Shown here piece after piece: positions 52,178-60,176 of a stretch of 64,000 bases of DNA. This DNA is from an uncultured Lachnospiraceae bacterium (lineage in GTDB: Bacteria; Bacillota; Clostridia; Lachnospirales; Lachnospiraceae). The DNA is taken from the NCBI GenBank assembly GCA_900546325.1, contig URCR01000012.1:1-64000 (forward strand). The letters run 5' to 3'. Within the stretch, counting starts at the first letter, position 1. Each line of letters opens with the position of its first letter. The position numbers and the translations under genes are program-made. The notes under the pieces were generated by a model. That model saw only the letters and a program-made list of their open reading frames with translations, was not told the DNA's origin and searched no databases.

Positions 52178-52318
52178 TAAACTATTCAGCAGCCACTGTT
52201 CCGCGAGGTGTTTTGGCATGAATATGCCAAAATCCCGAGACATACAAGCCAAAATGCCATCACCGAAGGTGATTTAGAATGCATTTTGACTAGTAACTGT
52301 GAAGATACTGAACAGTTA
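52178..52318. repeat. MITE-like palindromic element inside the XRE-ImmA-PIN module
   Basis: The 141-bp segment begins TAAACTATTCAG and ends CTGAACAGTTA, which are imperfect inverted copies of each other. Inside are a perfect 9-bp hairpin, TTTTGGCAT-GAAT-ATGCCAAAA (52211-52232), a smaller one, ATCACC-GAA-GGTGAT (52259-52273), and GTAACTGT/ACAGTTAC near the end (52293-52319). It has no coding capacity and separates the XRE gene from the protease gene. The build fits a small non-autonomous element or REP-like sequence. Confidence 0.6.
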
Positions 52319-52322
52319 CCTC

Positions 52323-52691
52323 TTAATAATAAATTGCACATAAATCGATAACATCAAGGAGCAAATTATACTGCTTCTTTGCTGTATCGCTCATTTCATG
52401 ATCCATCGGTGCATTTTGTGAATACACTGTCGCTACAGCGAGCTTTGTCGGAGTTGAATGATACAACATCAAATCTTCTACCGTCATATTGAGCAATTTC
52501 AGTATTTTCTGCAAATGGCGATCAAATGAACTCTTATTATCTATACTGCCATTCAGCAACTTATCAAGTGTTGGCCGTGAAATGTCAGCCTTTGCCGCAA
52601 AGGATACTTTTGTATAACCCATATCTCTAATACAATCTTTTAACTTTGAAGCCACCAGACTTCTCTGTTCAAATAATTCATCAAACTTCAT
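52323..52691 (-). CDS. XRE family HTH regulator
   Basis: The 122-residue protein has an N-terminal Cro/C1-type helix-turn-helix (about 25-65: GYTKVSFAAKADISRPTLDK, then LLNGSIDNKSSFDRHLQKIL) and a short C-terminal part without known motif. It is first in the XRE-protease-PIN set on the minus strand, and ATG 52691 follows AAAAGGAGGTCATCACA. It probably represses its own operon and is the natural target of the ImmA-type protease. Confidence 0.85.
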   Translation of the reverse strand: MKFDELFEQRSLVASKLKDCIRDMGYTKVSFAAKADISRPTLDKLLNGSIDNKSSFDRHLQKILKLLNMTVEDLMLYHSTPTKLAVATVYSQNAPMDHEMSDTAKKQYNLLLDVIDLCAIYY

Positions 52692-52723
52692 TGTGATGAC
52701 CTCCTTTTCTCTTTCTTACTCTA

Positions 52724-52752
52724 ATTATATGCAGAAGAAGAGAATTTATCAA
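52724..52752 (-). promoter_or_regulatory. Promoter of the XRE-ImmA-PIN module
   Basis: On the minus strand TTGATA (52747-52752) and a consensus TATAAT (52724-52729) are spaced by 17 bp. A TGTAAAA/TTTTACA dyad lies just upstream at 52759-52777 and is a candidate operator. Confidence 0.65.
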
Positions 52753-52772
52753 TAGTGCTGTAAAATATTTTT

Positions 52773-52863
52773 TTACATTTTAACATCATACCTCATAATT
52801 TCCAACCGAAGATCCACCAGTCTGTTTATCTTAGCATCAATCTTCTGCTCATACTCCCATATC
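52773..52863 (-). pseudogene. Short 3' remnant of an unknown gene overlapping the kinase end
   Basis: In another frame across the kinase stop codon the minus strand reads WEYEQKIDAKINRLVDLRLE followed by IMRYDVKM and a stop. The NRLVDL(R/K)xEIM pattern resembles the C-terminal helix of DUF1492-like proteins of mobile elements. It has no start of its own and may be a scar of a lost element. Confidence 0.25.
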
Positions 52864-53766
52864 TTTTCTATTGTATAGAGGAAAGCTGATTACAATCTCA
52901 AATAAGGTTCCATTTTTCCTCGCTGCAATCTTTCCGTTCATTTTTAAGACAAACTCTTTTGCAATGGCTAACCCAAGTCCGGTGGAATTTTTACTTCGTG
53001 CTTCATCTGCTTTGTAGAAGCGTTCAAAGATACGTTCTGTATCGATTGACACCTCTTGGGAAACTTTATTTTGGATCGTAAGATGTGCCTCCGATCCTTT
53101 CTTCTCTAGTTGAACAAAAACTTCTTTTTCTCCATGGTCCAGCGCATTCTTTAATACATTTTGTATAATTCTCTGAAGTGCCTGCGGATTGCCGAAAATA
53201 CACAGAGGTTCTTCTGTCAGCTGAAATTGTGGAGAAATTTCCTGCTGCATCCATGTATCATAATAAGAAAACATAACCTCTTTTACGATCCGATTCCACT
53301 GGATTGGTTCTAACGGAAGGGAGTATGACTCATTCTGCAATTTTGTGTAAGTAAACAGCTCTTCCAGCATTTCTTTCAGATTGTCGATCCTTTCCTGAAT
53401 AACAGCTACATACCGTCTTCGATCGTCCTCATTTTCACTTGTCTCAAGCAACTGAAAATAGCCATCGAGCGATGTGAGCGGAGTGCGGATATCATGGGAA
53501 AGATTCGTATACGTATCTGAAATTGCCTGTTCCTTTTTTCGATAAGATTTCCGCTCTTCTTTCTGATCTGCCAAAAAGTCATTCAGAACTGTAGAGAGTT
53601 CTGCAAAACTTCCTTTGGAAAAATCTGTTGTAATCATCATATTACTGTCATGTTCTTTTAGAAAACGAAGCTGACGACAGATGTCATTGATCTGCTGCTT
53701 GTATTTCCATAGAACACATAAAAGGACACATATGACTGCCAGTAAAACTCCAATCAATATCATCAT
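52849..53766 (-). CDS. Sensor histidine kinase of the second ABC operon
   Basis: The 305-residue kinase has one N-terminal membrane helix (about 2-22) with no real sensor domain, the H box NLSHDIRTPLTSLDGYFQ (about residue 92), the N box QNVLKNALDHGE and the G box STGLGLAIAKEFVLKMNG. Its build and size match the kinase at 7721-8605. It is last in the regulator-ATPase-permease-kinase operon on the minus strand, 40 bp after the permease. Confidence 0.92.
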   Translation of the reverse strand: MMILIGVLLAVICVLLCVLWKYKQQINDICRQLRFLKEHDSNMMITTDFSKGSFAELSTVLNDFLADQKEERKSYRKKEQAISDTYTNLSHDIRTPLTSLDGYFQLLETSENEDDRRRYVAVIQERIDNLKEMLEELFTYTKLQNESYSLPLEPIQWNRIVKEVMFSYYDTWMQQEISPQFQLTEEPLCIFGNPQALQRIIQNVLKNALDHGEKEVFVQLEKKGSEAHLTIQNKVSQEVSIDTERIFERFYKADEARSKNSTGLGLAIAKEFVLKMNGKIAARKNGTLFEIVISFPLYNRKDMGV

Positions 53767-53806
53767 ATTGTCAAATCCTCTGTGTGATTATTATTGAAAA
53801 GTTGTT

Positions 53807-54655
53807 TTAAATATCTCTCCGGTCAAATACAATGCCTGTGATCCACACAGCCAGTATGAGAAAGACTACCGCAACTACAGCAGCATGCCCTGCCGTTTCT
53901 GCAGAGATCTGCATTCCGATCAGTGAAATATTTCCGGTAATCGTATACTCTCTCGTATGCCAGCCGGATATTCCCATCCGGTTGACAAATTTATCAGGGA
54001 AGCCATAGAAGATCAACTGAAAGTTGATACATAAACCAATAGAAAGCGCTGTTGCCAGGATATTATTTTTTAAAATAACCGCAAGCATCATCATAGTAAG
54101 TATGAAGGCATAATGAAGCAATGTCTGGATCCCAAGGTAATACAGGAAATCTTTCCACGGCCCCCATTCCACATAACCGAAAAATAATTGACTGCAGACT
54201 GCCTGAATCGGTATGAGAAATCCCATGCTTCCAACACAGTACACCAACAGGCTGAGCGTTTTTGCATAGATGAGAGATTTTCGGTTCCTTATCTGCCCTG
54301 CAATATTTTTTACATACCCGCTTGTAATATCCGCTGTTGCATAGATCACAGTAAAGCAGGCAAAAACAAGGGCAATCAGCTTTGATTTTATATTTGCAAA
54401 AAAGAGATCGTAAACCGTCACCCGGGCATTTGCCTCAGTCGGAATGGTAACAGAAATCGTCGCAACGGATTCTGTCTGTGCTTCTCTCAAAAACAATTCA
54501 TGCAGTTCCTGCCGCTCTTCTGGAGTAGACTTCTTCCACTCTTCTGCGGACATGTTTGTGGAAAACAGCATTGTAAGGATCAAACAGATTCCGGCAATAT
54601 AAAAACTCTTGGATTTTAACATTCGGTAAAACTCCATACGGATTACATTAAGCAT
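53807..54655 (-). CDS. ABC-2 type permease of the second operon
   Basis: The 282-residue membrane protein begins with a cytoplasmic stretch and a helix (about 18-35), has an extracytoplasmic loop of about 70 residues, then five more helices, with the SGYVKNIAGQIRNRKSLIYAK loop characteristic of ABC-2 permeases of lantibiotic-immunity type. ATG 54655 follows AGGAGGTGAAAAAC and lies 8 bases inside the end of the ATPase gene; GTG 54664 would fall within the ribosome-binding site. Confidence 0.86.
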   Translation of the reverse strand: MLNVIRMEFYRMLKSKSFYIAGICLILTMLFSTNMSAEEWKKSTPEERQELHELFLREAQTESVATISVTIPTEANARVTVYDLFFANIKSKLIALVFACFTVIYATADITSGYVKNIAGQIRNRKSLIYAKTLSLLVYCVGSMGFLIPIQAVCSQLFFGYVEWGPWKDFLYYLGIQTLLHYAFILTMMMLAVILKNNILATALSIGLCINFQLIFYGFPDKFVNRMGISGWHTREYTITGNISLIGMQISAETAGHAAVVAVVFLILAVWITGIVFDRRDI

Positions 54656-55565
54656 GTTTTTCACCTCCTGTCAGATTCAGAAAATAGCTCTCCAGTTCCT
54701 CGCTTTGAATGCTGATACTTCTGACAACAATTCCCTGTTTTGCCAGTTCCATATTGATTACACCACTCTCCTCCAGGTGCTCGTAAATATGGATCTGCCT
54801 GTCATCGATTACCTGATAATTTTTCACTCCCATCTGATCAAGAACCGGAAGTGCCAGTCTTGGTTCATCAAGAATCAGCTCCATCCGTTCCCCGCACTTA
54901 TGAAGAAGTTCTTCCTTTGTCATCTCCTGAAGAAGTGTTCCGTTGTGAATGATTCCATAATGTGTCGCAATCTTTGACAATTCTTCCAATATATGGCTGG
55001 AAATCAGGATCGTGATCTGCTGCTCCTCATTTAGTTTTAAAATCGTCTCGCGAACTTCTACAATTCCCTGCGGATCCAGTCCATTGATCGGCTCATCCAG
55101 AATAAGGAGATCCGGCTCTCCCACAAGCGCAAGTGCGATTCCAAGTCTCTGCTTCATCCCCAGAGAAAACTGTCTGACTTTCTTTTTTCCGGTATCCGGC
55201 AAACCGACCGTCTGCAAAAGCTTATCAATATAGCAGGAATCAGTGATGCCGAGCAGCTTCGCTTTGATTTCCAGATTCTCCCGCGCAGTCATGTTTTTAT
55301 AAAGTCCCGGCTCCTCGATCAGGCATCCAATCCGGGAACGGATGTTTTTCAATTCCGGCCCGCGGTACCCGAACAGTTCGATTTCACCGGAAGTTGGGGA
55401 CGAAAGCCCGCTGATCATTTTTAAGAAAGTGGTCTTGCCGGCGCCATTCCTCCCGATAAATCCATAGATGGATCCTCTTTTCATATGAAGATTCACATGG
55501 TCTACAGCTTTCATATGACCATATTGTTTTGTCAGCCCATATGTTTTTAATAAATATTCACTCAT
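54648..55565 (-). CDS. ABC ATPase of the second peptide-resistance operon
   Basis: The 305-residue protein has Walker A GRNGAGKTTFLKM (about residue 38), signature FSLGMKQRLG, Walker B LLILDEPINGLDP and ISSHILEELSK. Long stretches match the ATPase at 5955-6869, including the TGKKK before the signature and the DPQGIVEVRETILKLN segment, so the two are paralogues. ATG 55565 follows AAGGAGCAAATAGATT. It should energise the permease for export of, or protection from, an antimicrobial peptide. Confidence 0.93.
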   Translation of the reverse strand: MSEYLLKTYGLTKQYGHMKAVDHVNLHMKRGSIYGFIGRNGAGKTTFLKMISGLSSPTSGEIELFGYRGPELKNIRSRIGCLIEEPGLYKNMTARENLEIKAKLLGITDSCYIDKLLQTVGLPDTGKKKVRQFSLGMKQRLGIALALVGEPDLLILDEPINGLDPQGIVEVRETILKLNEEQQITILISSHILEELSKIATHYGIIHNGTLLQEMTKEELLHKCGERMELILDEPRLALPVLDQMGVKNYQVIDDRQIHIYEHLEESGVINMELAKQGIVVRSISIQSEELESYFLNLTGGEKHA

Positions 55566-55593
55566 AATCTATTTGCTCCTTTCCTTTTTCTGA

Positions 55594-55623
55594 ATTGATT
55601 ATAGAAAAAAAGGATTAATCAAT
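55594..55623 (-). promoter_or_regulatory. Inverted repeat over a -10 box before the second ABC genes
   Basis: ATTGATTA (55594-55601) and TAATCAAT (55616-55623) are a perfect 8-bp inverted repeat; on the minus strand a TATAAT -10 (55598-55603) overlaps one arm. A single CTTTACT, the repeat unit of the first operon, occurs just after the regulator's stop codon on the minus strand. Confidence 0.4.
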
Positions 55624-55652
55624 CGCAAATCATTCTTAAAAAAGAGTAAAGA

Positions 55653-56327
55653 TTACGGATGAAGGCGGAATCCGATTCCCCAGATGGTATCGATATATTC
55701 ATCCTCTGTCACCTGCTTGATTTTCTTTCGGATATTGCTGATGTGAACATCTAAAGTCTTTGTCTCTCCTACATAAGGTTCTCCCCATGCATATTCGAAG
55801 ATCTCTTCTTTGCTGAATACCTTCTTGGGATGCTGAAGAAACAATTCCAGAATCGCAAACTCCTGCCTTGTGATTCTCGGAAGTATTTCCCCGTCTATGG
55901 AAACACGATAGGTATCTTTGTCAATCTCCAGATTACGGTAAATAAGCTTTCTCTGTTCCAAAAGATTCCCGGTTCTCCGGATCTGTACCTCCACGCGCGC
56001 CAGTACCTCCTTGATGTCAAATGGTTTTGTGATATAGTCATCTGCCCCATTATGCAGAAACTCTACCTTCGAGTCAATCGTATCTCTTGCTGTCAATACG
56101 ATGGTAGGAGTATTTCCCCTGCTGCGGATTTCTTTTAACACCTCTTCTCCCGGAATGCCCGGAAGCATCAGATCCAGGAGGATTACCGCATACTGTCTCT
56201 GCTCCAGAAGCAGTCTTGCCTCTGTTCCGGAAAATGCCTGTGTGCATAGGTATCCTTCCTTTTCCAGCGCTTCTTTTAAAAGTGCATTGATATTTATATC
56301 GTCTTCCACGATCAATATTGTATTCAT
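55653..56327 (-). CDS. OmpR/PhoB-type response regulator of the second operon
   Basis: The 224-residue protein has a receiver domain (ILIVEDDINI, phospho-Asp in VILLDLMLPG, DDYITKPF) and a winged-helix output domain ending in TIWGIGFRLHP. It resembles the regulator at 5201-5866. It heads the operon on the minus strand; 87 bp follow before the ATPase gene. Upstream, the region to the glycosidase gene (56328-56542) contains that gene's terminator and a short tandem repeat. Confidence 0.93.
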   Translation of the reverse strand: MNTILIVEDDININALLKEALEKEGYLCTQAFSGTEARLLLEQRQYAVILLDLMLPGIPGEEVLKEIRSRGNTPTIVLTARDTIDSKVEFLHNGADDYITKPFDIKEVLARVEVQIRRTGNLLEQRKLIYRNLEIDKDTYRVSIDGEILPRITRQEFAILELFLQHPKKVFSKEEIFEYAWGEPYVGETKTLDVHISNIRKKIKQVTEDEYIDTIWGIGFRLHP

Positions 56328-56470
56328 AGATACTCTGCCTTTCTCTTTGATTCTTTTTTCATTTTATCTTTGTCAAAGAAGCATGTCAACTTCTTTTCAA
56401 AGAAGCAGACTGCGCAGGATCATACACAAGATGTTTTTCATTGCATAAGATTTTGAGTAACTTCCTACGT

Positions 56471-56505
56471 AATAAAAAATAAGAGATACTCTCGCTCAAG
56501 AGTAC
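56471..56505 (-). terminator. Terminator of the sugar operon
   Basis: On the minus strand the arms at 56499-56505 and 56486-56492 form a 7-bp stem (one mismatch) with a six-base loop, followed by a U-rich tract (A-rich on the plus strand, 56471-56482). Confidence 0.6.
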
Positions 56506-56513
56506 CCCTCATT

Positions 56514-56546
56514 GTTCTTTCTATGTTCTTTCTATGTTCTTTCTAT
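56514..56546. repeat. Three tandem copies of an 11-bp unit at the glycosidase stop codon
   Basis: GTTCTTTCTAT is repeated exactly three times (56514-56524, 56525-56535, 56536-56546). The last copy contains the stop codon of the glycosidase gene on the minus strand. Confidence 0.8.
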
Positions 56547-59320
56547 TCTTTGATCATACATACCGGCGAACAGATCCCTGCCTCCGGATATTCACGGTTT
56601 CCGTTTTTGACGATCACGGTAATCTCATGCTTCCCTTCCAGATGATCAGAAAGGGATACGATCATGCTTCCGCCAAACCCTTCCTTTCTTCTTGCCACTT
56701 CTTCTCCGTCAAGGTAGATATATACATGACCGAAGATCTCCGGAAAATAAAGTTTTCTTCCGGCACAAGGATTTCCTGCATCCCAGTATGCACGGTACAT
56801 TGCATATTTTCCAAGCCTTCCCGAAAGTTCCGGCTGCGGCTGCCCGGTAAAAGCAACCGGCTCGAAGCTGTTCATATCATTGATATCTGTCTGCATAGAT
56901 GGATCCGGCATCTCGTCAAAAAGCTGATAATAAAGTTTCCAGCCATCAACAACCTGCTCATTAACCGGAAGGATAAATGGGATCTCCTCACCGGAAGTCA
57001 CCGGAAGTCTCACTTCTTCGACGATTCCTTCTGTCGTTGCTGCCCGGAGAATCAAGCTCTCTTCCTCTCCTGCCCGGACAATGATCTGTGCTTTGCCATG
57101 GAACAATTTGCGGTAAGGTGCCACATCCGGCTCGTGCGAAACCGGATTTCCATTTCCGACACCTAAGATTTCACCATTTTCTACTTCAAACAAGATTAGA
57201 TTTTCTGCATCCGGAATGACCGTTCCATTCTTGTCTGTCAGAGAAATATTAAAAATCGCTGCATCAAATCCATCATTCTTTACAGAAGAAAACGCAGGTA
57301 CGATCTGTATCTTTTCTGCTAAACGTGCTGTCTGCTGAAAATCCTCCGCCACAGCCTGGCCATCTCTGTATGCGACAGCCTTCAGCGTTCCTGCTTCGTA
57401 AGGGATCTCACATTCTGCCTGTGCATACGGATCTATTTTCTGTCTTCCACAGGAAACATTATTTACAAACAATTCTATTTCCGGACAATTAGAATAAATC
57501 TGTATTTTGATCGGAGTTCCTTCCGGAATTTTTTTCTCCCAGGAAGATGCGAGATGCACCATCGGCTCTCGTTTCCAATATGCCTGATAGCGAAAACAGG
57601 CATTTTTCGCGAACCCGCAGCTGTCATAGGTTCCGAAGTAAGTGCCCACACTTGGCCAGATAAACGGAGTCGGCTCTCCACGGTAGTCAAACCCTGTCCA
57701 TACAAAGGTTCCGGCGACAAATGGACGTTCCTTTACATACTTCCATGCCTCCTGAACCGTATTTCCCCAGAGGGCGCTCTCGCTGTCATAGTCGTCAATG
57801 ATATGCTTTTCATAATCTGTTTGCTGTTCTCCGCGAACCATAAACGCACTGGCCGTCTCAGACCCGATCAGAGGTGTCCCTGGAAATTTCTTATGAAATT
57901 CATCGTAGCGGACAGGATTGTAGTTGATTCCGACTGCATCCAAAATGGTGGCAGCCCCCTCCTCCTCCAGATAGCCTCCGTTAAAAGCTCCAAGCACCGG
58001 CCTGGATGTGTCAAGTTCTTTGATGGCAGCCTGGAGTCTTCCGGCGATTCTTCGTCCTTTTCCGGTTCCCTGAAGCGGTTCCTCATTTAACACAGAATAG
58101 AGTATGACAGAAGGATGATTTCTCGCATTTCGGATGATTCCTTTTATCTCCTCAAGATTATCTACCGCTGAACTGAATGTGCGGTTTTCCTCCATGACCG
58201 CCAGCCCGAGGCGATCACAGATTTCCAATATTTCAGGATCCGGATTATGAGCGCAGCGATATGCATTGGCTCCCAGTTCCTTCAATTTCAAAATCCGGTA
58301 TTCCTTGACACGGTATGGGACAGCAACACCGACTCCTGCGTGATCCTGATGATTGCAGAAGCCTTTTAGCTTGACAGAGGTCCCATTCATCCAGAAGCCG
58401 GTATCCGCATCAAGACGGATCGTTCGAAATCCGGCAGGGTTGATCTGATAATCGATCTTGATTCCATTGGATCTAACCGAAGATTTCACGGTGTACAGTA
58501 CAGGATCCTCCATTGACCATAGTTTAGGCGCTGTTATTCCAATGCTGCTGTTGATCTGCTTTTTGCCAATTCCGGGCACAGAAGTGGATTGTGTCACAAC
58601 ACCTGCCACATTTCCGGATGGATCCAACAGAACGTGTTCCATCTCCACCTGCTCTTCTTTCTCAAAACTGTTTTCCAGTGTTGCTTCGATCTGGACGGAC
58701 CACATGCCATCCGGTTCTGCTTCACTCTCACATACCGGATGGATCCAGATTCCCTGACTGGCGATATGTGTTGCTGATTTCTTAATGAGCCAGACATTTC
58801 TGTAAATTCCGGCGCCCTCATACCACCATCCTTCCCATCCGGATGCATCAATCCGGATTGCCAGCGTGTTCGGAATCACGCCGAAATTTGCCATATCTGT
58901 CATATCTACGTTGAAGCTGTTATATCCAGAAAAGTTTCTCTTTAAAAGCATCCCGTTTACATAGATTTCCGCGTCTGCTGACATGCCTTCAAATTCAAGG
59001 AGGATCTGTTTGTTACGGTCTTCTTCGGCAAGGGCGAATTTTATCCGGTACCATCCGATTCCCCGTTCTTTATACCCTTGATTCGGAGAACCATGCTCTG
59101 TAAATTCCTTTTTCGTTACCCAGTCATGCGGAAGTGTTACTTCCTCCCAGTCACTGTCATCAAACCCTGCCTCTGCCGGCCCTCTTGCTGCACCTCCCTT
59201 TGAGAATCCATAAACATCATCATGATTTTTTGTGAGAGGGCGTACGGAAAAGTCTTTCTCTATAAATTTCCAGCCGCGATTCATGGAAAAAAGTCCGGCC
59301 TGTTCGTTTTTATGCTTCAT
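56543..59320 (-). CDS. Glycoside hydrolase family 2 (beta-galactosidase-like)
   Basis: The 925-residue enzyme has the GH2 layout: N-terminal sugar-binding domain (VTLPHDWVTKKEF, GIGWYRIKF, YVNGMLL), an immunoglobulin-like domain, and the TIM barrel with the acid/base Glu in YSVLNEEPLQG (about residue 413) and the nucleophile in LIGSETASAF (about 491). Further C-terminal domains resemble those of DUF4982-containing beta-galactosidases. There is no signal peptide, so it acts inside the cell on sugars brought in by the transporter encoded upstream. It could be a beta-galactosidase, beta-glucuronidase or similar; the linkage is not decided. Confidence 0.9.
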   Translation of the reverse strand: MKHKNEQAGLFSMNRGWKFIEKDFSVRPLTKNHDDVYGFSKGGAARGPAEAGFDDSDWEEVTLPHDWVTKKEFTEHGSPNQGYKERGIGWYRIKFALAEEDRNKQILLEFEGMSADAEIYVNGMLLKRNFSGYNSFNVDMTDMANFGVIPNTLAIRIDASGWEGWWYEGAGIYRNVWLIKKSATHIASQGIWIHPVCESEAEPDGMWSVQIEATLENSFEKEEQVEMEHVLLDPSGNVAGVVTQSTSVPGIGKKQINSSIGITAPKLWSMEDPVLYTVKSSVRSNGIKIDYQINPAGFRTIRLDADTGFWMNGTSVKLKGFCNHQDHAGVGVAVPYRVKEYRILKLKELGANAYRCAHNPDPEILEICDRLGLAVMEENRTFSSAVDNLEEIKGIIRNARNHPSVILYSVLNEEPLQGTGKGRRIAGRLQAAIKELDTSRPVLGAFNGGYLEEEGAATILDAVGINYNPVRYDEFHKKFPGTPLIGSETASAFMVRGEQQTDYEKHIIDDYDSESALWGNTVQEAWKYVKERPFVAGTFVWTGFDYRGEPTPFIWPSVGTYFGTYDSCGFAKNACFRYQAYWKREPMVHLASSWEKKIPEGTPIKIQIYSNCPEIELFVNNVSCGRQKIDPYAQAECEIPYEAGTLKAVAYRDGQAVAEDFQQTARLAEKIQIVPAFSSVKNDGFDAAIFNISLTDKNGTVIPDAENLILFEVENGEILGVGNGNPVSHEPDVAPYRKLFHGKAQIIVRAGEEESLILRAATTEGIVEEVRLPVTSGEEIPFILPVNEQVVDGWKLYYQLFDEMPDPSMQTDINDMNSFEPVAFTGQPQPELSGRLGKYAMYRAYWDAGNPCAGRKLYFPEIFGHVYIYLDGEEVARRKEGFGGSMIVSLSDHLEGKHEITVIVKNGNREYPEAGICSPVCMIKE

Positions 59321-59339
59321 AATTTTCCTTTACTCCTTT

Positions 59340-60176
59340 TTATTCTTTGACTGCCGCTCCGCTCATAGAAGTGATCAACATTTTCTGCGTGACAATGAAA
59401 AACAAAATAAATGGCACCGCCACAAGAAGTGATCCTGCTGCGAAAGAGGCAAATAAATTTTTCTTATCTGTGACAAAGCTGAACAGTCCAAGTGCGACGG
59501 TCTGCATCTTCGAAGAACGAAGCACCATTTTAGGGAAGATAAAATCCATCCACGGCGCAGTAAAGCTTGTGATAGTAAGAAACACCATAATCGGACGCGC
59601 AGTCGGAAGGATGACTTTCCAAAAGATTGTAAAATGTCCTGCCCCGTCAATCCGTGCTGCCTCGTCAAGACTTTTTGGAAGCATATCCATATAGCTTTTT
59701 ACCATCCATGTATTGTACGGGATATTTCCTGCCATATAGATCAAAATCAGCCCCCACAGTGTATTCAGACCATGTACACACATGAGAATCACATAAATCG
59801 CCACCATTCCTACAAAAGAAGGAAAAATCTGCAAAATCAGAAGTGACATCAGCATTCCTCTTTTGAAAGTAAAATGGAACCTGGAAAACACATAGGCACT
59901 CAGCGCACAGATAAACACGGTACCAACTGTTGTTCCGACTGCAATGATCAAGGAATTGCGAAACCAAAGCGGAAAATCTGTATTTTGAAATAAATCTTTA
60001 AAGTTTACAAGGGTCACTCCATCTCCAAAGGGAATGATACTCAGTGATGCGATATTCTGTTCCGGAGAAAATGCCGCACTTACTACATAGATCAGAGGAT
60101 AGAGTACAAACAGACTTGTCCCGATCAAAAATATCCATAAAAGTGCGCTTGTAACTCCTTTTTGTACTTTCTGCAT
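59340..60176 (-). CDS. Sugar ABC transporter permease, MalG type
   Basis: The 278-residue protein has six membrane helices and the EAA loop LDEAARIDGAGHFTIFWKVI that contacts the ATPase, and it ends in SMSGAAVKE like MalG. It forms the channel with the permease encoded just upstream. No ATPase gene (MsmX/MalK type) is in the operon, so a shared ATPase encoded elsewhere probably powers it, as is common in Firmicutes. Confidence 0.92.
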   Translation of the reverse strand: MQKVQKGVTSALLWIFLIGTSLFVLYPLIYVVSAAFSPEQNIASLSIIPFGDGVTLVNFKDLFQNTDFPLWFRNSLIIAVGTTVGTVFICALSAYVFSRFHFTFKRGMLMSLLILQIFPSFVGMVAIYVILMCVHGLNTLWGLILIYMAGNIPYNTWMVKSYMDMLPKSLDEAARIDGAGHFTIFWKVILPTARPIMVFLTITSFTAPWMDFIFPKMVLRSSKMQTVALGLFSFVTDKKNLFASFAAGSLLVAVPFILFFIVTQKMLITSMSGAAVKE

